From: Siphonodentalium dalli
Taxonomy: Eukaryota > Mollusca > Scaphopoda > Gadilida > Siphonodentaliidae
Assembly: GCA_032622095.1 (NCBI GenBank)
Contig: CP136069.1
Location: 64,875,319-64,939,318 of the forward strand
Length of the DNA stretch: 64,000 nt
Direction: 5' to 3'
Position 1 is the stretch's first letter; every line of letters starts with the position of its first letter. Position numbers and translations under genes: made by a program. Positions 49,555-61,399 of this stretch are shown one piece after another. A model generated the notes under the pieces. That model saw nothing but the letters and a program-made list of their open reading frames with translations. It searched no databases and had not been told where the DNA came from.

Positions 49555-50131
49555 CGCGACGATATATGATTATCGAGTCAAGCGGCTATAATAAACTGGC
49601 TACGATTGATGATCGCCTTCGCATGTGTCCCATGCAGTGAACATGATTGGTTCATTTAAGCGATTTTATGTGCCAACGTCCACATTCTTGAAGGGCGAGG
49701 GCTGTCGAAGAAAATTTGCAGACCTGAACAGACAGACAGATCACTGAACTCTTTCATATATCTAAAGCAGAGAACACACATTCGTTTTGCCATTAAATGT
49801 GAAAATTATGACAAGTGTCATGTTAAATGAAAAACATTGTTATAATCATGGATAAATTTATAACATCATGCCGCAAATATAAATATCAGTATATTATGAT
49901 TTGACAATAAAAAAGTTGTATGAATATAGCCAATTTAACACTGAAAGTATGCATGGATATCAAAATTCGGGTGAATAAATATGGCAGCAGAATTTTCAAT
50001 GCAGCCATTGGCCGGCTCAGTCGCTGACTGGTCGAAAATATCCGCTAATAATTATTTGATTGGCAGCCGTGGAAAGGTCCATAAGAGACGGATTGTATCC
50101 TAACTATGTCCTTATGATATACTCAACACTC
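49555..50131. other. Non-coding spacer
   Basis: No feature recognised between the LINE 5' truncation point and the hAT fragment. Confidence 0.4.
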
Positions 50132-50430
50132 CAGTGTTCGCGCTGCCACTTGACAAATTTGCCAATGGCAAAAATAATTCACATTTGGCAAAAAATATTT
50201 TCATTTGGCAAGTCACTTTTTAATTCCTCAATAAAGTTGAAAAATATCGGTCAATCAATACCATTCATTTTAGGAGACTATTACAATATAATTATATTAG
50301 TGGTGTTTTATATGGTTTCGGAAAAGTTAACACCTCCATTAAGATGCAGTTAATCTGGTAACATTATTATCGATAGGTGGATGGATTACCAGTATTTAGT
50401 GTGGTGGTGGTGTTTACATAGCTAAGGCCC
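50132..50430. mobile_element. hAT-type element, right-truncated copy
   Basis: Starts CAGTGTTCGCGCTGCCACTT (compare CAGGGTTCGCGCTGCCACTT at 11214) and follows that element for about 300 bp; the right terminus is missing. Useful as the uninterrupted reference for the split copy at 27278/30234. Confidence 0.75.
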
Positions 50431-50854
50431 GTTCCAAACGACGGATTTTTGTCGACTCGAATCTAATTGTATTAAATCCTTCGGTGATGCGACTGCGGTC
50501 AATTTTGTTTCAGACGGACGCATCTTCGTCGCGTCGAATATAATACATTGGTCGATTTATTTAAAGGTGGCTTCCCGGTTACCATCACAAAATGGTCGCG
50601 CGTATATATAGAGGCCTATATACACCGGTATGTTATACATATATATATATACTAAAATACAGTATAAATTATGTATATATATATGCGCGATTGCAGCGCG
50701 AATATATGTGCACATGTATATGAGGATGCATATAGTACGCATAGTTATATAATATACTATAATAGGCGCTACAAATAAATGCTATATCGTGCAACCAATT
50801 GCCATATATGTGTATACAATGCATATAACTACAGGTATACAAGAATGATTATAA

Positions 50855-51345
50855 ATCAGAGACTATCACCCCTATCCCTTATAATAAGGAATACCGGAAT
50901 ATATGAATTATTATAAATCATAGGCTACCACCTATATCCTTTATAATAAGGAATACCGGTATCTATGAATTATTATAAATCATAGGCTACCATCCCTGAC
51001 CCTCATAATAAGTAATACCGGTTTATATGAATTATTATAAATCTGAGGCTACCACCCCTATCCCTTATAATAAGGAATACAGGTATATATAAATTATTAT
51101 AAATCATAGGCTACCACTCTGCCCCTTATAATAAGTAATACCGGAATATATTAATTATTATAAATAAGAGGTTACCACCCCTATACCCCCATAATAAGTA
51201 ATGCCGGTATATATGATTTATTATAAATCAGTGGTACCACCCCTACCCCTTATAATAAGTAAAACCGGTATATATTAATTATTATACATCAGAGACTACC
51301 ACCCCTATTCCTTACAATAAGGAATATCGGTCTATATTTACTTTT
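50855..51345. repeat. ~62 bp tandem repeat, 8 copies
   Basis: Each unit has CTTATAATAAGGAATACCGG, ATATGAATTATTATAAATCA and GGCTACCACCCCTA. Units start about every 60-64 bp from 50878 to 51310. Confidence 0.88.
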
Positions 51346-51700
51346 ATTTGCAGTGTAGTTATGCTCCCCTGCCATCGTCAAAAGATTTCCGTAAATTTTA
51401 AACTCTGAGACCGATTTCCAAAATTCGCGATAAATAACAGATTTTGTGTGATAATTGACACCAATGTTCGACATAATATAATAGCTAATGAATGTATTGT
51501 CGTTGACTTAGTCCTTGTGGAGGAATAGTCCATTCGTCTGCGGCTCTTGGCAATTCCTCTTCTCGGACCATCATTTTGGCACAGTCAACGACAAGGATTA
51601 TCTATATAATATCGTCGTATATGCTGTTAACGGCTACCTAAGTCGTTAATATTCTCCTAGAATAATTCGACAACCCAATCGAGAGTTCAAACAAATTTCC
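51346..51700. other. Non-coding spacer
   Basis: No feature recognised. The short phrase GTCGTTGACT and its inverse AGTCAACGAC flank 51500-51595. Confidence 0.35.
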
Positions 51701-52228
51701 GACTGCGTGGTGAATACGTAGTCACCCTGAAGAGTACTCGAATCTCTCGGAGGATAATTGAGTCTCGATATGTTGTTGCTGGGACATTCGATTGGGATGA
51801 CCGGCGGGCCTCTTCAATGACTTCCTATCAATTTTTGATTACGGAATGCTATGTGTGGCGTCACGGACTACGTCAGTAATTGCGTTGGAATCTCTCGCAT
51901 AATTATACAGAGGATCGGTGTGTGCATCCTATTATAGGGAGACGACTTCCAAGGCCGTTACTTTCAGACGCATGCACTGTAAGCAAAGTACACAGAGTAC
52001 CATAGCGAAGAACTCTTAGATGTGTGTGTTTGCTTAATTACTTTTTGACGGATGTTAATAACCAGTTGTGATTGATCCCCTTCCATGGCGCCTGACGCAT
52101 GAAGATTATAGACGACCGAGTAGCATTTTTATCACGCAACAACTCAACTATTGAAAAGTCCCCATCACAGTCATCATCTGGCGACTTCATTTGTCTACCT
52201 CTGGTCTTCTAGTTTCTCCGCGCGCGCA

Positions 52229-52231
52229 CTC

Positions 52232-52285
<54 letters not shown>

Positions 52286-52290
52286 TCTAT
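52229..52290. repeat. (CT)n microsatellite
   Basis: About 60 bp of CT dinucleotides with a few interruptions. Confidence 0.9.
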
Positions 52291-53129
52291 CTGACTCCTG
52301 CTATCCCTAACACTATATTTTCCCTTTTCTTCCATCTATAACACATGCAATTCAGTTATATATCTCCATTTAACATAAAACCATTATTTCCAACTCTTCC
52401 CGTCTGAACTATACCCCTCTCTCACTTATTGGGGACGGGGCATATAGCTAAAGTGGAGAATAATTCATATAAGCCCTCGGGCATGTTATCTGATCCTCGT
52501 TTCCATACACTAACTCTCTATTTTGCATATATGTCTTTGTTTGGATTTGGAAATAAAAATATGTTTACACTAACCTCTATTCGGTTCTTCGTGACTTCAC
52601 AGTTTGTAGAACGTAAATTACGTAGAGGTCAATCAGTCCAGGCAGACGGAAAGCACTTAGCTAAGTAATATATTAAAGTAATGTTTTATCCTTTAAATCA
52701 AATTGCAGCTGTGAAACTCAATTGCCGGATTTTGTGTCCAACTTAAACTGAAGATTAAACACGATATTTTGTTTACAAAAAATTCTATGGAGCGGCGTTG
52801 AAGTGAGAGTACTGGCGTTTTATCGTGCGTCTCGATTAACTGTTAGTTGACAACTTTATTCATTGTAGCTATATATGTTGATAACTTTATTCATCGTAGC
52901 TATGTTGTAGCTAGGATATTCGATAGGGTTGACTGACGGGGATCCTCAATGGCTTTCTATCAGACACTGTTAAAGAAGTGCCCAGAGAATCAAAGCGAAG
53001 AACCAGCATCGGGTTATTTGTGACTTCACAGTTTGTAGAAACGAAATTACGAACAGGTCAATCAGTTCCAGAATTAGGGAAGCAATCAGCTAGGAAATAT
53101 AAGAAATGAAAGTCACTTTTCACCCTTAA

Positions 53130-53289
53130 ATCTGTCTTTACTAAATAGCTTGTCCAATTCATTTATAAAAGTATACATTGGAAATTGGAATGGTCATTTG
53201 AATAGATATTCAGGCCATTTGTTGAACTTATATTCTTGAACATTTCTTAAGGGGGACTATTCGCCAATGGGTATTTAGTTAAGAAATAA
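53130..53289. mobile_element. TTAA-target MITE (TTTCTATACTAAAT family)
   Basis: 160 bp between TTAA at 53126-53129 and 53290-53293. Ends CTGTCTTTACTAAATAG and GGTATTTAGTTAAGAAAT. It interrupts block Y; the empty equivalent is near 52691 (CTTTAAATCAAATTG). Confidence 0.75.
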
Positions 53290-54315
53290 TTAAACAAACT
53301 GCAGTTGTGAACTGAATTGCTGAATTCGATGTGTCCAGTTTAAGCTGCAGATTAAACCCGAGTTTAAATTCACAAAAAAGTCAATATACGACGGCACTGA
53401 AAAGGGTGTGGTATTATGATATCTCGACGAACTGCTACTTGACAACTTTATTAATAGGCAGGAAAATATACATACAAACAGTTTAAAGACATATTATGGA
53501 CTTGTTCGGGTGGGCGAAACTGATAAGTTAGTACTCAGTCGTTATGCCAACCTGGGGAATGTAGCATTCCACTAACATCGCCGAAATTTTCAAAGAAATC
53601 GACCATACCACTCCATAGAAAACATCGTCTGAACTACGCTCATTTGTAAATATTTACATATCGATTCGGGACGCTACTATCGACGATACCCACACACAAA
53701 TGATTTCGACATCGGGAGTCATTGCATTTAATTAATATATCAGAATGACGGTGTGTGCTGTCAATTTGGATTAATATTCATAAAAATAACTACTTTGAGC
53801 AAGATTATTCTCCATTTCTATTTTATCACACTTCCGGAGTGTTTCACATCACTTTAATAGTTGTGAGGATACAACACACACAATTTCAACATATTCTATA
53901 GACACACCTTCAATCGACAGTATTTACAACTTCACAGACCATATCACGGTGGAATTGGGTTTCGGTATGTTGTAGCTTGGACATTCGATTGTGATGACCG
54001 GCGGGCTTCTTTATTGACATCCTATCAATATTTCATTACGGAAAGCTATATGTGGCGTCATGGACTACGTCAGTAATTGCGTTGGTATTTCTCGAATATG
54101 CAGAGATTTGGTGCCTGCATCATATTATAGGAAGCCGGCTTCCAAGGCCGTTACTTAATTTCAGACGCATACACTGCTAGTATAAAGCAAACAGAGAACC
54201 ACAACGAAGAACCACTATTCCGTTCTTGGTGACTTCACAGTTTGTAAAACCGAAATTATTTGCATGATAGTCAGTTTCAAGCAGACGGAAATGAAATGTC
54301 ACATTTCACCCTTAA

Positions 54316-54463
54316 CCTTTCTTTACTAAATGGCTTCTCCAATTCAGTTACAAATATATAGCTTGGAATTGTCATTTGAGTGAATACTCAGGCCGTGTGT
54401 TGAACTTATTATTCGAACAAGTCCCAATGAACAACTGGAAAACTAGTATTTAGTAACGAAATG
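54316..54463. mobile_element. TTAA-target MITE (TTTCTATACTAAAT family)
   Basis: Begins CCTTTCTTTACTAAATGG after TTAA (54312-54315) and ends near AGTATTTAGTAACGAAAT; the right TTAA is not preserved. Same position within block Y as the copy at 53130. Confidence 0.65.
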
Positions 54464-55087
54464 GTTTGTGAAACTCAATTTCTGGATTCTTTGTGTCCAA
54501 TTTAAACTGCAGATTAAACAAGATTTTTAGCAAAATGATTTATGGAACAACGTTGAAGTGGGTGTGCTGGCGTTTTTTGTGCGTCTCGATGAGCCACAAC
54601 ATAATACTGACCCATATTTCAGACGGTGATTCCCGAACTACTTGAATGTATAATCACGTGACATTGGTATTTTCATTGTGGGATCATCGATTGCGTGGAA
54701 TTGTACCTGACGCGTGCCGCTCAGTTGACCTGAGCACGATTTTTGACAGGGTTCGCTTGATCCTCACTGAGAACGCAGGATCTACTTGATGTGGACATAC
54801 ACTTGATGCGATGGGGCCTATTAGCAACGATGTCTCTGTCAGTTTAATTGAAGTCACGGTTTATTCTAAACATCATTATTCGTATACACACACAACTTCG
54901 ACCTCAAGTTATAGGATGATTAAAACATACAATGCAGATTTTGTCCATACGATTTTTTCAAATTCAAAGTAACGTCTGCAGATCATGTGCCCCATCGTCT
55001 CAAGTCAACAGGTATGTAGATGCATGTCGCTATGACAGTGTAAATGACGCGAGTGTATCAAATAAATAGATAGTCTGTATATAGTAA

Positions 55088-55122
55088 TGGGCACATCCAC
55101 TCTGTTTTGGGTGGATGTGCCT
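55088..55122. repeat. Short perfect stem-loop
   Basis: GGCACATCCAC and GTGGATGTGCC pair around a loop of about 10 bases. It stands within AT-rich sequence with several AATAAA-like strings; role unknown. Confidence 0.6.
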
Positions 55123-55676
55123 TCAACGAATGCATTAATATTACATATACTATTATATAATTATGTACCTGTTAAATGTGCTTTTGTCATGTATTTGTAT
55201 TTAATTTTTGTATATCTCACATACCATGTTTATTGGTTTATTGAGATTTAAGAATTGAAAAACAAATTTATTACTGTTAATTGGTCAATTGATTCATCGA
55301 CAGGAAAGCACACCAACCGTTAATAGCTGTGAGGACACAATACAGTCCCAAAATATTGCAGACAAAGTTTCAATCGACGGTACATCTGTAATTATGACTT
55401 CGCCAATAATTTCACGAAGGAATTGAGTCTCGGTATTTTAAAGACAGGAGATTCGATAGTGTTGACTGACGGACTTCTCCAATGATTTCGTATATATTTT
55501 TTTATTACCGAATGCTATGTGTGACACCAATGACTACATTAATAATTACGTTGGTATTTCTCGCGCATGCATCAGTTAGTCATATGCATGTTATTATTGG
55601 AATGCCGACTTCCGAGGACGTTACATTCCGGCGAATTCCAGTCAGTGAGTTTCATGCCGAGAGACAGCACTTTACT

Positions 55677-55837
55677 TAAGAAATGAATGTAGTGGGTGTG
55701 TGTTCTTGTGGGATACGACGCTGTGGTCGTTGTGGCATATTGTGTGAACCGCGAAGCGATTCTAACTAAATGTACCACAACGACAACAGCGCCGTATCCC
55801 CAAATAACACACTCACACCCAATACATTCATTTCTTA
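55677..55837. mobile_element. 161 bp hairpin (MITE-like)
   Basis: Arms of about 60 bp: TAAGAAATGAATGTAGTGGG to GGTCGTTGTGG, and the inverse from CCACAACGACAACAGC to TACATTCATTTCTTA. The loop is about 40 bp. Confidence 0.75.
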
Positions 55838-56600
55838 TATTTATATAGCTTTTTGATGATTTATTCCCATAAAAATCTGAGTGAATTCTTATCTATATTC
55901 ACAAAATATGCCGAGAATTTGAGACTAGCACACGTAAGCACATTAAGTCAGCCCAATATAAGATTTCCAAGCACTTAGCAACGATTACGTGATCGATATA
56001 AACAATTGTCTTCAGTTGCAATTCGACCGCATGAATTTTTAAAAGCACGCCCACTTATTCTGCTGACCGCTTTAGTGATTATGTCAACAACGACGTGACG
56101 TGTTCGTGTTACGTTCTGTGTTGTTGGGATATGTAACGGGTGCCTAATTGTCAATCACCGAGCAGGATTTAGTGTAAAACAAAATCGGGCTGTGTAATTA
56201 TAAAGCAATATTTCACATCTCATCACTTTATATGCTCTGTGTAGCTAAGTATGTAAGTTCCATAGCCAACTAGGCCGGCCAATCGTATATCAGCTCCACT
56301 GGAACACTGCTGATTATCATATCCTGTTATCATGACTTTCGTTGACGTGGTTCACTTAACCTATCAATTTTAAGCAACGTGTTGATTTGTGTGTCTTCAA
56401 TATCAAGTAGATGACTATAACAGTATCTGGTTTGACCATAGCCACAGTCTGTTATTTTAGATTTATACAAATAGAACGTCTGGCCGCTGCAATTGTCTTC
56501 GGCAAATAATGTACTAGACAAAACAACCTGTGCATCCCAATGTTATTCTTAGTTTGAAAATCATGAAACAATATTGCTCAAAATTGCCACGACGCTTTAA

Positions 56601-56809
56601 CCCTTTCTATACTAAATGGACTCCCCCATTCAGTTACAAAAGTATACATTGGAATGGTCTATTATTCTTTTGGGAGAATTTTTAAGGACTTATGAGTAGA
56701 CTATACATCCATATATATGATATAACAATTACAGAAAAATTCATGTTCATTGGTGGGGTATGTTTCATTTCGTAAGGGAACTAATCATCGATTATTTAGT
56801 ATAGAAAGG
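56601..56809. mobile_element. TTAA-target MITE (TTTCTATACTAAAT family)
   Basis: Starts CCCTTTCTATACTAAATGGA after TTAA (56597-56600) and ends TTATTTAGTATAGAAAGG before TTTA. 209 bp. It contains the family marker GTATACATTGGAATGGTCTA. Confidence 0.8.
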
Positions 56810-56818
56810 TTTACATAT

Positions 56819-56945
56819 GCAAATGTAAGTTTTGAGACAGTGCAATTTTTTGGGGGATTGGGTGGGATTCGAACCCCGGCCCATGACGGCGGGCGTGCCT
56901 TGCGACTCAAAGGCTGACGCCAATGCCACACGGCCACCGAAGCGA
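56819..56945 (-). ncRNA. tRNA-derived SINE
   Basis: On the minus strand 56938-56860 looks like a tRNA: GGTGGCCGTGTGGCATTGGC with a Pol III A box, a GCCTT/AAGGC anticodon-type stem, and a B box GGGTTCGAATCCC ending in CCACCC. A short tail ending in CTCAAAACTTACATTTGC follows. A 5'-truncated second copy with the same tail lies at 57155-57221, showing that it was mobile. It is not scored as a functional tRNA gene because the anticodon loop is irregular. Confidence 0.7.
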
Positions 56946-57154
56946 CCCCAAAACAAGGAAGCTCAAATGGCCGCTGTATTCCGACGTCGCACTTAGAACA
57001 CTATATGCACATTTTAAGGTCTATATTGCATGTAGGCTACATTTAGCAGATATGACACAGTAGCATGTTATATATATATGTCTCCGAAACATGCCGAGCA
57101 TTGCTCTTTGAACATGTCTGTGACTATACAACACACAATGCGCCTATTTTAAAA

Positions 57155-57221
57155 GCAAATGTAAGTTTTGAGACAGCGCAATTTTTTTGGGGATTGAGTG
57201 GGATTCGAACCCCGGCCCATG
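57155..57221 (-). mobile_element. Truncated SINE copy
   Basis: Contains the B box (GGATTCGAACCCCGG on the + strand) and the same 3' tail as 56819-56945; the A-box half is missing. Confidence 0.7.
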
Positions 57222-57636
57222 GTTTACATATGGTCTATCTTCATCTCTTCCGGGTTGCACTTCCCACAACAACAACAACAACATCGTTTTTATAAATCCC
57301 GATTTAAAGACAACAAATAGCTATTTTGTGAATAAAATTGAAGATGCGGTATATTACTTGTCTATAAATATCATAGCTAAAATGTAATTGGTCTCGATTG
57401 AGGGTGCTAAAACGAGTTCTCTCTTGGTACGCTATTGATTTGATCCGAACGTTTTCGTCGGGATTTCTGTTCTAAATATAGTCCCTAAAACTGTCCCACG
57501 AATGTCATAAATAATTCAAAATAAAATTTATATTAATTGATAGAAGCTTTTCCGGACAGGTGTCCTCTGTTCATATATATTATTTTATACCCCGGAATAT
57601 ATTAAAACTTGCTGGGAAGAGAGAGACTATCTTTAG

Positions 57637-57882
57637 TCCTTTGTATACTAAATATTCCTTGACGTGTAGTTCCCTCAGGAAATTTTCAGATAATAAGTTC
57701 AACAAATGTTTGTTGAACTTATTATCTGAACATTTCCCACCGATTAATATGATTCTTTCTGCTCTTTCTGTTATCTGTCGTCAACTTTTATTTGAAGAAA
57801 AAAACACCCCTCCAGAATAATAGACTATTCCGATGTGTACATTAATAACTAAGTTGGAATAATCTATTTGGTATAGAAAGGG
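57637..57882. mobile_element. TTAA-target MITE with internal palindrome
   Basis: Ends TCCTTTGTATACTAAATA and TATTTGGTATAGAAAGGG, with TTAA at 57883-57886 on the right and TTTAG on the left. A palindrome at 57678-57737 is built from AAGTTCAACAAATGTTTGTT and inverted CAGATAATA arms. It sits inside a partial copy of the 8580/18840 dispersed repeat. Confidence 0.75.
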
Positions 57883-57939
57883 TTAAGTAGGGCTCAACGC
57901 ACATGTTGTCTATGTTTACCAGGCCTCAAAATATGGCGC

Positions 57940-58050
57940 TGGACATTTGCTGAATGAGGTCCCCAGAGGGTGAATTATGTTACGTTCCCCGCACAGCGGG
58001 TTAGCATCACTAAATTCACCCTCCGGGCCCCGGGGACATCATTCTGCATG
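57940..58050. repeat. Hairpin fragment of the 7149/8937 MITE
   Basis: TGAATGAGGTCCCCAGAGGG and CCGGGGACATCATTCTGC flank an inverted GTGAATT/AAATTCACCC core. Confidence 0.65.
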
Positions 58051-59799
58051 GGAAGAGATATATCATCTTTAAACATATGGTTTGCCATTCAAGAAATATG
58101 TGGAGCATGATTGAGTATCAAAATGGTGTGTGCTTTTCGTCCCTTGGGCAATTTCCAAGGATAACTCTACCCAGCCATGACATTTCTGGCATGAATTCTT
58201 TATACAGAACACTTCAGGGAGAACTAGTCTATCCTTGCACACATAATTCTGAGATTTATTGTCATCCAATTGGATTATTTTCAGATTTCCTAATACATTC
58301 AGCGAATATCAAGTATCCAATATCCCTCCAAGCTCATTTCCGCAGTACTGTGCGCCAGGGCTTCCCATACGGATGTGATTGGATAGCCTGGTACCTGTGT
58401 TAGCAAATGACCTTGTTTAAGATCGGCACAAATCGATTTATTTCCTATTAACGTACTAAGAATATTCCTACCCAGCGGGCCCATACTTCGGAACTGACAA
58501 ATCAGACATCGTTAAAGTATATCGAAGGAATTAGGTTGCTCGGTGTTGGATGATGGATCCTGCTATGTGGTTGTTATTATGCATTAATTGACAATAATCT
58601 ATGGCATTAAAATAAAACGAGAAACCGGTGCAAACACACTCGAATCGTCTCAACTAAAGGTACATTGTGTGCATATTTCAGTGAACCAAACAAATAAGAT
58701 TAAAGATGGTCTATCTCTTCCTAACACGTGTTATGTAGTTACAGTGGTATAAAATAATAAATATGAGACACATGCCCGGAAACGTTTCTATAAATTCATA
58801 TTGAATTTATTTCGATTTTTTCTGGTTCAATACATACAACCATTTCGGACAGTTATAAGGGCTATTTGTAGAACAGAAACTTCAGGCGATTCGCGGAAAC
58901 GTTCGGGGCGCAGCAAGAAGGAGAACTCTATCTTGTTACCACTCTCCGTCAAGGCAAAATACTATTTCGATTTAGATATTTTAAACCACTTTATTATGAA
59001 TTTATAGACATAAAATATACCAAATCTTAAGTTTTGTCTTTGTTTTATTCACAGAAAAAGGTGTTGTAGTAAAATCGGGTTTTATATAAAAAAGATATGT
59101 TTTTGTTTTTGTGGCCTGGTAGATATAAACCATTTTGAAGTGAGCGAGTACTCATGCACATTTCTTACTAAAAGAATGCAGCATTCTACTAATATTACCG
59201 GCTTCTGTTGGGTTGACAAGTATGACTGGTCTACAACTGGCATTGCTCATAACTGACTTAGAGACCACAAAACAAAAATAAAATTAGATAAAGGGCGTTT
59301 AATCAAATGTGTTCTAGGCTTTAATATTCTGTTGCCGTTACCTTTATCTTGACAAATAATAGTAAACTTTGCGGGGTAGTTTGTTCTGCATGGTAGCCTC
59401 CGGACATCACCATTCCACTACCGGAGCCCAATATATGACTACCTGTTTTATATAAAATGGACAAGAGCACCCCTGCCCATATTATGGGTATTACAAAACA
59501 GACATTTCAGTCTGCTTCAATGTGATGCAGTTCGAAATTGCGACGGAAACCCTCTCAGCTAGGCACGTCCCTATTTCGTAATCCGGTTAGGTGTTTGCGA
59601 ATGATCGTTGGGACATATGCGATTTTAATACCTCCGTTGTGAATTGATATGTTATTAGAGACGCGTGGTGAGATTTTTTGGTCAATATATTGATTTGTTT
59701 TAACGGCTATCAATGTTAACCATTATTTTGAGACGAAATGTTCGAAGTGAGATATTCGCTTCACCGATTGAGATCCCAAGCAGAAGGTACTGAACTCAC
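58051..59799. other. Non-coding spacer with repeat piece
   Basis: 58740-58950 matches the dispersed repeat of 18840 (AATAATAAATATGA, CGCGGAAACGTTCGGGG). A 108-codon frame at 58077-58403 has no recognisable domain. Confidence 0.4.
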
Positions 59800-60103
59800 A
59801 ATGTAGTTTGGGCGTACGTCATGGTACACATATTTATAACAATTGAAATGAATTTTGTGCGTGTGTATATAGACTGTATACAAGAAGTTATATACGTATT
59901 ATGTTAAATTATGTGTACACACCTGCTGATTCGTGTCTGTTTATAATGAATGTATGTGACATTTACCGCTCAGAGATAAATGTATTAATGAACAATTGTT
60001 CACCGGGAGACCACATGCTATTGTAAATAATGTACATATTGTAACTATTTTCTCCTTACCTGTACTTCTAAGTTGGTGTGAATAAAGAATTAAATTTAAA
60101 ACT
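59800..60103 (+). other. Possible retroelement 3' UTR-like stretch
   Basis: AT-rich sequence ending GGTGTGAATAAAGAATTAAA, with an AATAAA signal near 60080, similar in style to LINE 3' ends. No coding portion precedes it. Confidence 0.25.
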
Positions 60104-60239
60104 TCTCATTTAGTTGGTGTACACATCGAAGAAAGAAACTAGAGAGGTTTCGCATATAGCGGATAGCGTAACCGATACAAAACTTTGGTCGAAATTTTGA
60201 ACAGTTTGAAATTTCATATATACCTAACACAAAAGTAGT

Positions 60240-60440
60240 TGGAAATTTCACATCAACATAATTATATTGTTCTCGTAGTTTGATTTTCCAACAATTTCTA
60301 GTGGGGAATTTTTTTTTTGTAGACCAACATTTGCATATGTTCCTACTTTCGGTCAAAATATTGGACTGAAGTGGTCATCATTTAGGAAAATTTCCATCCT
60401 TATGGGGGATGTCAGGTGGGAAATGTCCAACAATTGGAAA
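60240..60440. repeat. Diverged copy of the 'TTGGAAA' dispersed repeat
   Basis: TAGACCAACATTTGCATATG, CTACTTTCGGTCAAAATATT and GGGGGATGTCAGGTGGGAAA correspond to the 31930-32170 copy in reverse complement. Confidence 0.6.
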
Positions 60441-60654
60441 GCTTGAGGCCAGTCTAGATACTATGTTTTTGAATGCTAAGATTTTAAAATGTTCTCACGC
60501 CCGGCCGAACCATGGTCGTGATTTCTTGAAGATATTTTATGCATCAATGAATGTCTAGATTCTCATAAAAAAAACCACCAACTAACACACAAAACCAATA
60601 TTATCTGCTCTTATTGGCCACGTAATGATATATTTTCTATATTTTTGTTCACAG

Positions 60655-60825
60655 CTTGGCTACGGCTCGAGTTCGCCGGCGCTCTCTAATAGAAACCGGT
60701 TCCCTACATTCTTCCGAACACACCCTTCAGCCACCCTGCACAATCCGACACGAATAAAACTGCTTCAGGAGTTTGGTTGGAAAACGATAGCCACTATACA
60801 AGAAACCCAAGAGGTGTTTCAGTCG
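60655..60825 (+). CDS. GABBR1: GABA-B receptor subunit 1, next internal exon (ligand-binding domain)
   Basis: Internal coding exon of 57 codons after a TTTTTGTTCACAG acceptor and before a GTGAGT donor at 60826; phase 0-0, so it joins directly to the exon ending at 27241. The peptide starts [20 protein letters not shown], continues [13 protein letters not shown] at residues 21-33 and ends with [19 protein letters not shown]. Joined to the earlier exon the sequence reads [15 protein letters not shown], which follows the GABA-B subunit 1 order without gap. The SSSPALS and RTHPSA segments carry serine and histidine positions implicated in agonist binding in mammalian subunit 1, and subunit 2 lacks them. 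The next exon, expected to begin with a Leu/Asp/Glu-rich segment (TLDDLEERV-like), was not found before the window end. Translation beyond 60825 runs into intron and a stop at 60856. Confidence 0.95.
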
Positions 60826-61395
60826 GTGAGTACAAAAGTTAGGTTGCAGACAATATAAACAGCAGAAAACCCTGTGACAACAGGGGGGCGTGGTGGGTGG
60901 TCAAAGCCACCAACAAGCAATTTTTTCCGCAACTAAAAAAAAAATTCCTGCTTGTTTTTTTAGTGTTTTGGCAATGAGTTGGGCTTCAAAACCACTTTGA
61001 ATGAGAGAAATAATGTAATTCTAACTGGTAAACTGACTGCAGGCAGTTATCGTGTTGTATTTTGTTGCAAATTTTGAAATCCAAGATGGCCGCTGGCAGC
61101 CATGTTTTTTGGCCGAATGACCTCAAAATGACTCATTTCTATTTACATGTCCATGTTAACATCCATGATAAATAGTATGCACAGAAATTCATATACAGCT
61201 GTTTACAGTGAATTTCCCCCCGCAAATCTCTGTTTTAGTGTTAAAAGGGGGGTGGGTGTCAAAAAATGGTCGGAAAAAACTGCCGAAAACGGAAAAAAAA
61301 ATTGGCGGTGGGGGTGGGTGGGTACAAAAAATGATCGAAAGGGAAAAAATGCCATACGTGCCTGAAATTTTTGTCCGACCCCCCCCCCCCCCCCC
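60826..61395. other. Intron sequence after the second GABBR1 exon
   Basis: Starts GTGAGT. It contains A-rich and G-rich tracts (61245-61320) and a poly-C run of about 17 (61379-61395). No downstream exon found. Confidence 0.6.
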
Positions 61396-61399
61396 TGGT

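Larger units (their letters stand above)
51701..55670. repeat. Diverged long duplications (three to four copies)
   Basis: Block X (GATGACCGGCGGGC, GTGGCGTCACGGACTACGTC) occurs near 51795, 53993 and, more diverged, 55455. Block Y (GTGACTTCACAGTTTGTAGA and AAACTCAATTGCCGGATT) occurs near 52591, 53018 and 54228. Copies of Y at 53 and 54 kb carry a MITE that the 52.6 kb copy lacks. Confidence 0.75.
27242..60654 (+). other. GABBR1: 33.4 kb intron of GABBR1
   Basis: Sequence between two adjoining phase-0 exons, beginning GTGAGT and ending CAG. It holds no host exon that I can recognise. Its content is mostly transposable elements, a 53 bp minisatellite of about 5.6 kb, other tandem arrays, and antisense LINE copies. 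Confidence 0.85.

Noticed and set aside
56330-56521. 63-codon minus frame rich in Cys and Tyr
   Set aside because: No splice-site pair or homologue recognised; probably chance.
56860-56938. Functional tRNA gene
   Set aside because: The anticodon stem and loop are irregular, and a truncated copy with the same 3' tail lies nearby, so a SINE fits better.
58077-58403. 108-codon plus-strand frame
   Set aside because: No motif, no codon bias, overlapping frame on the other strand.
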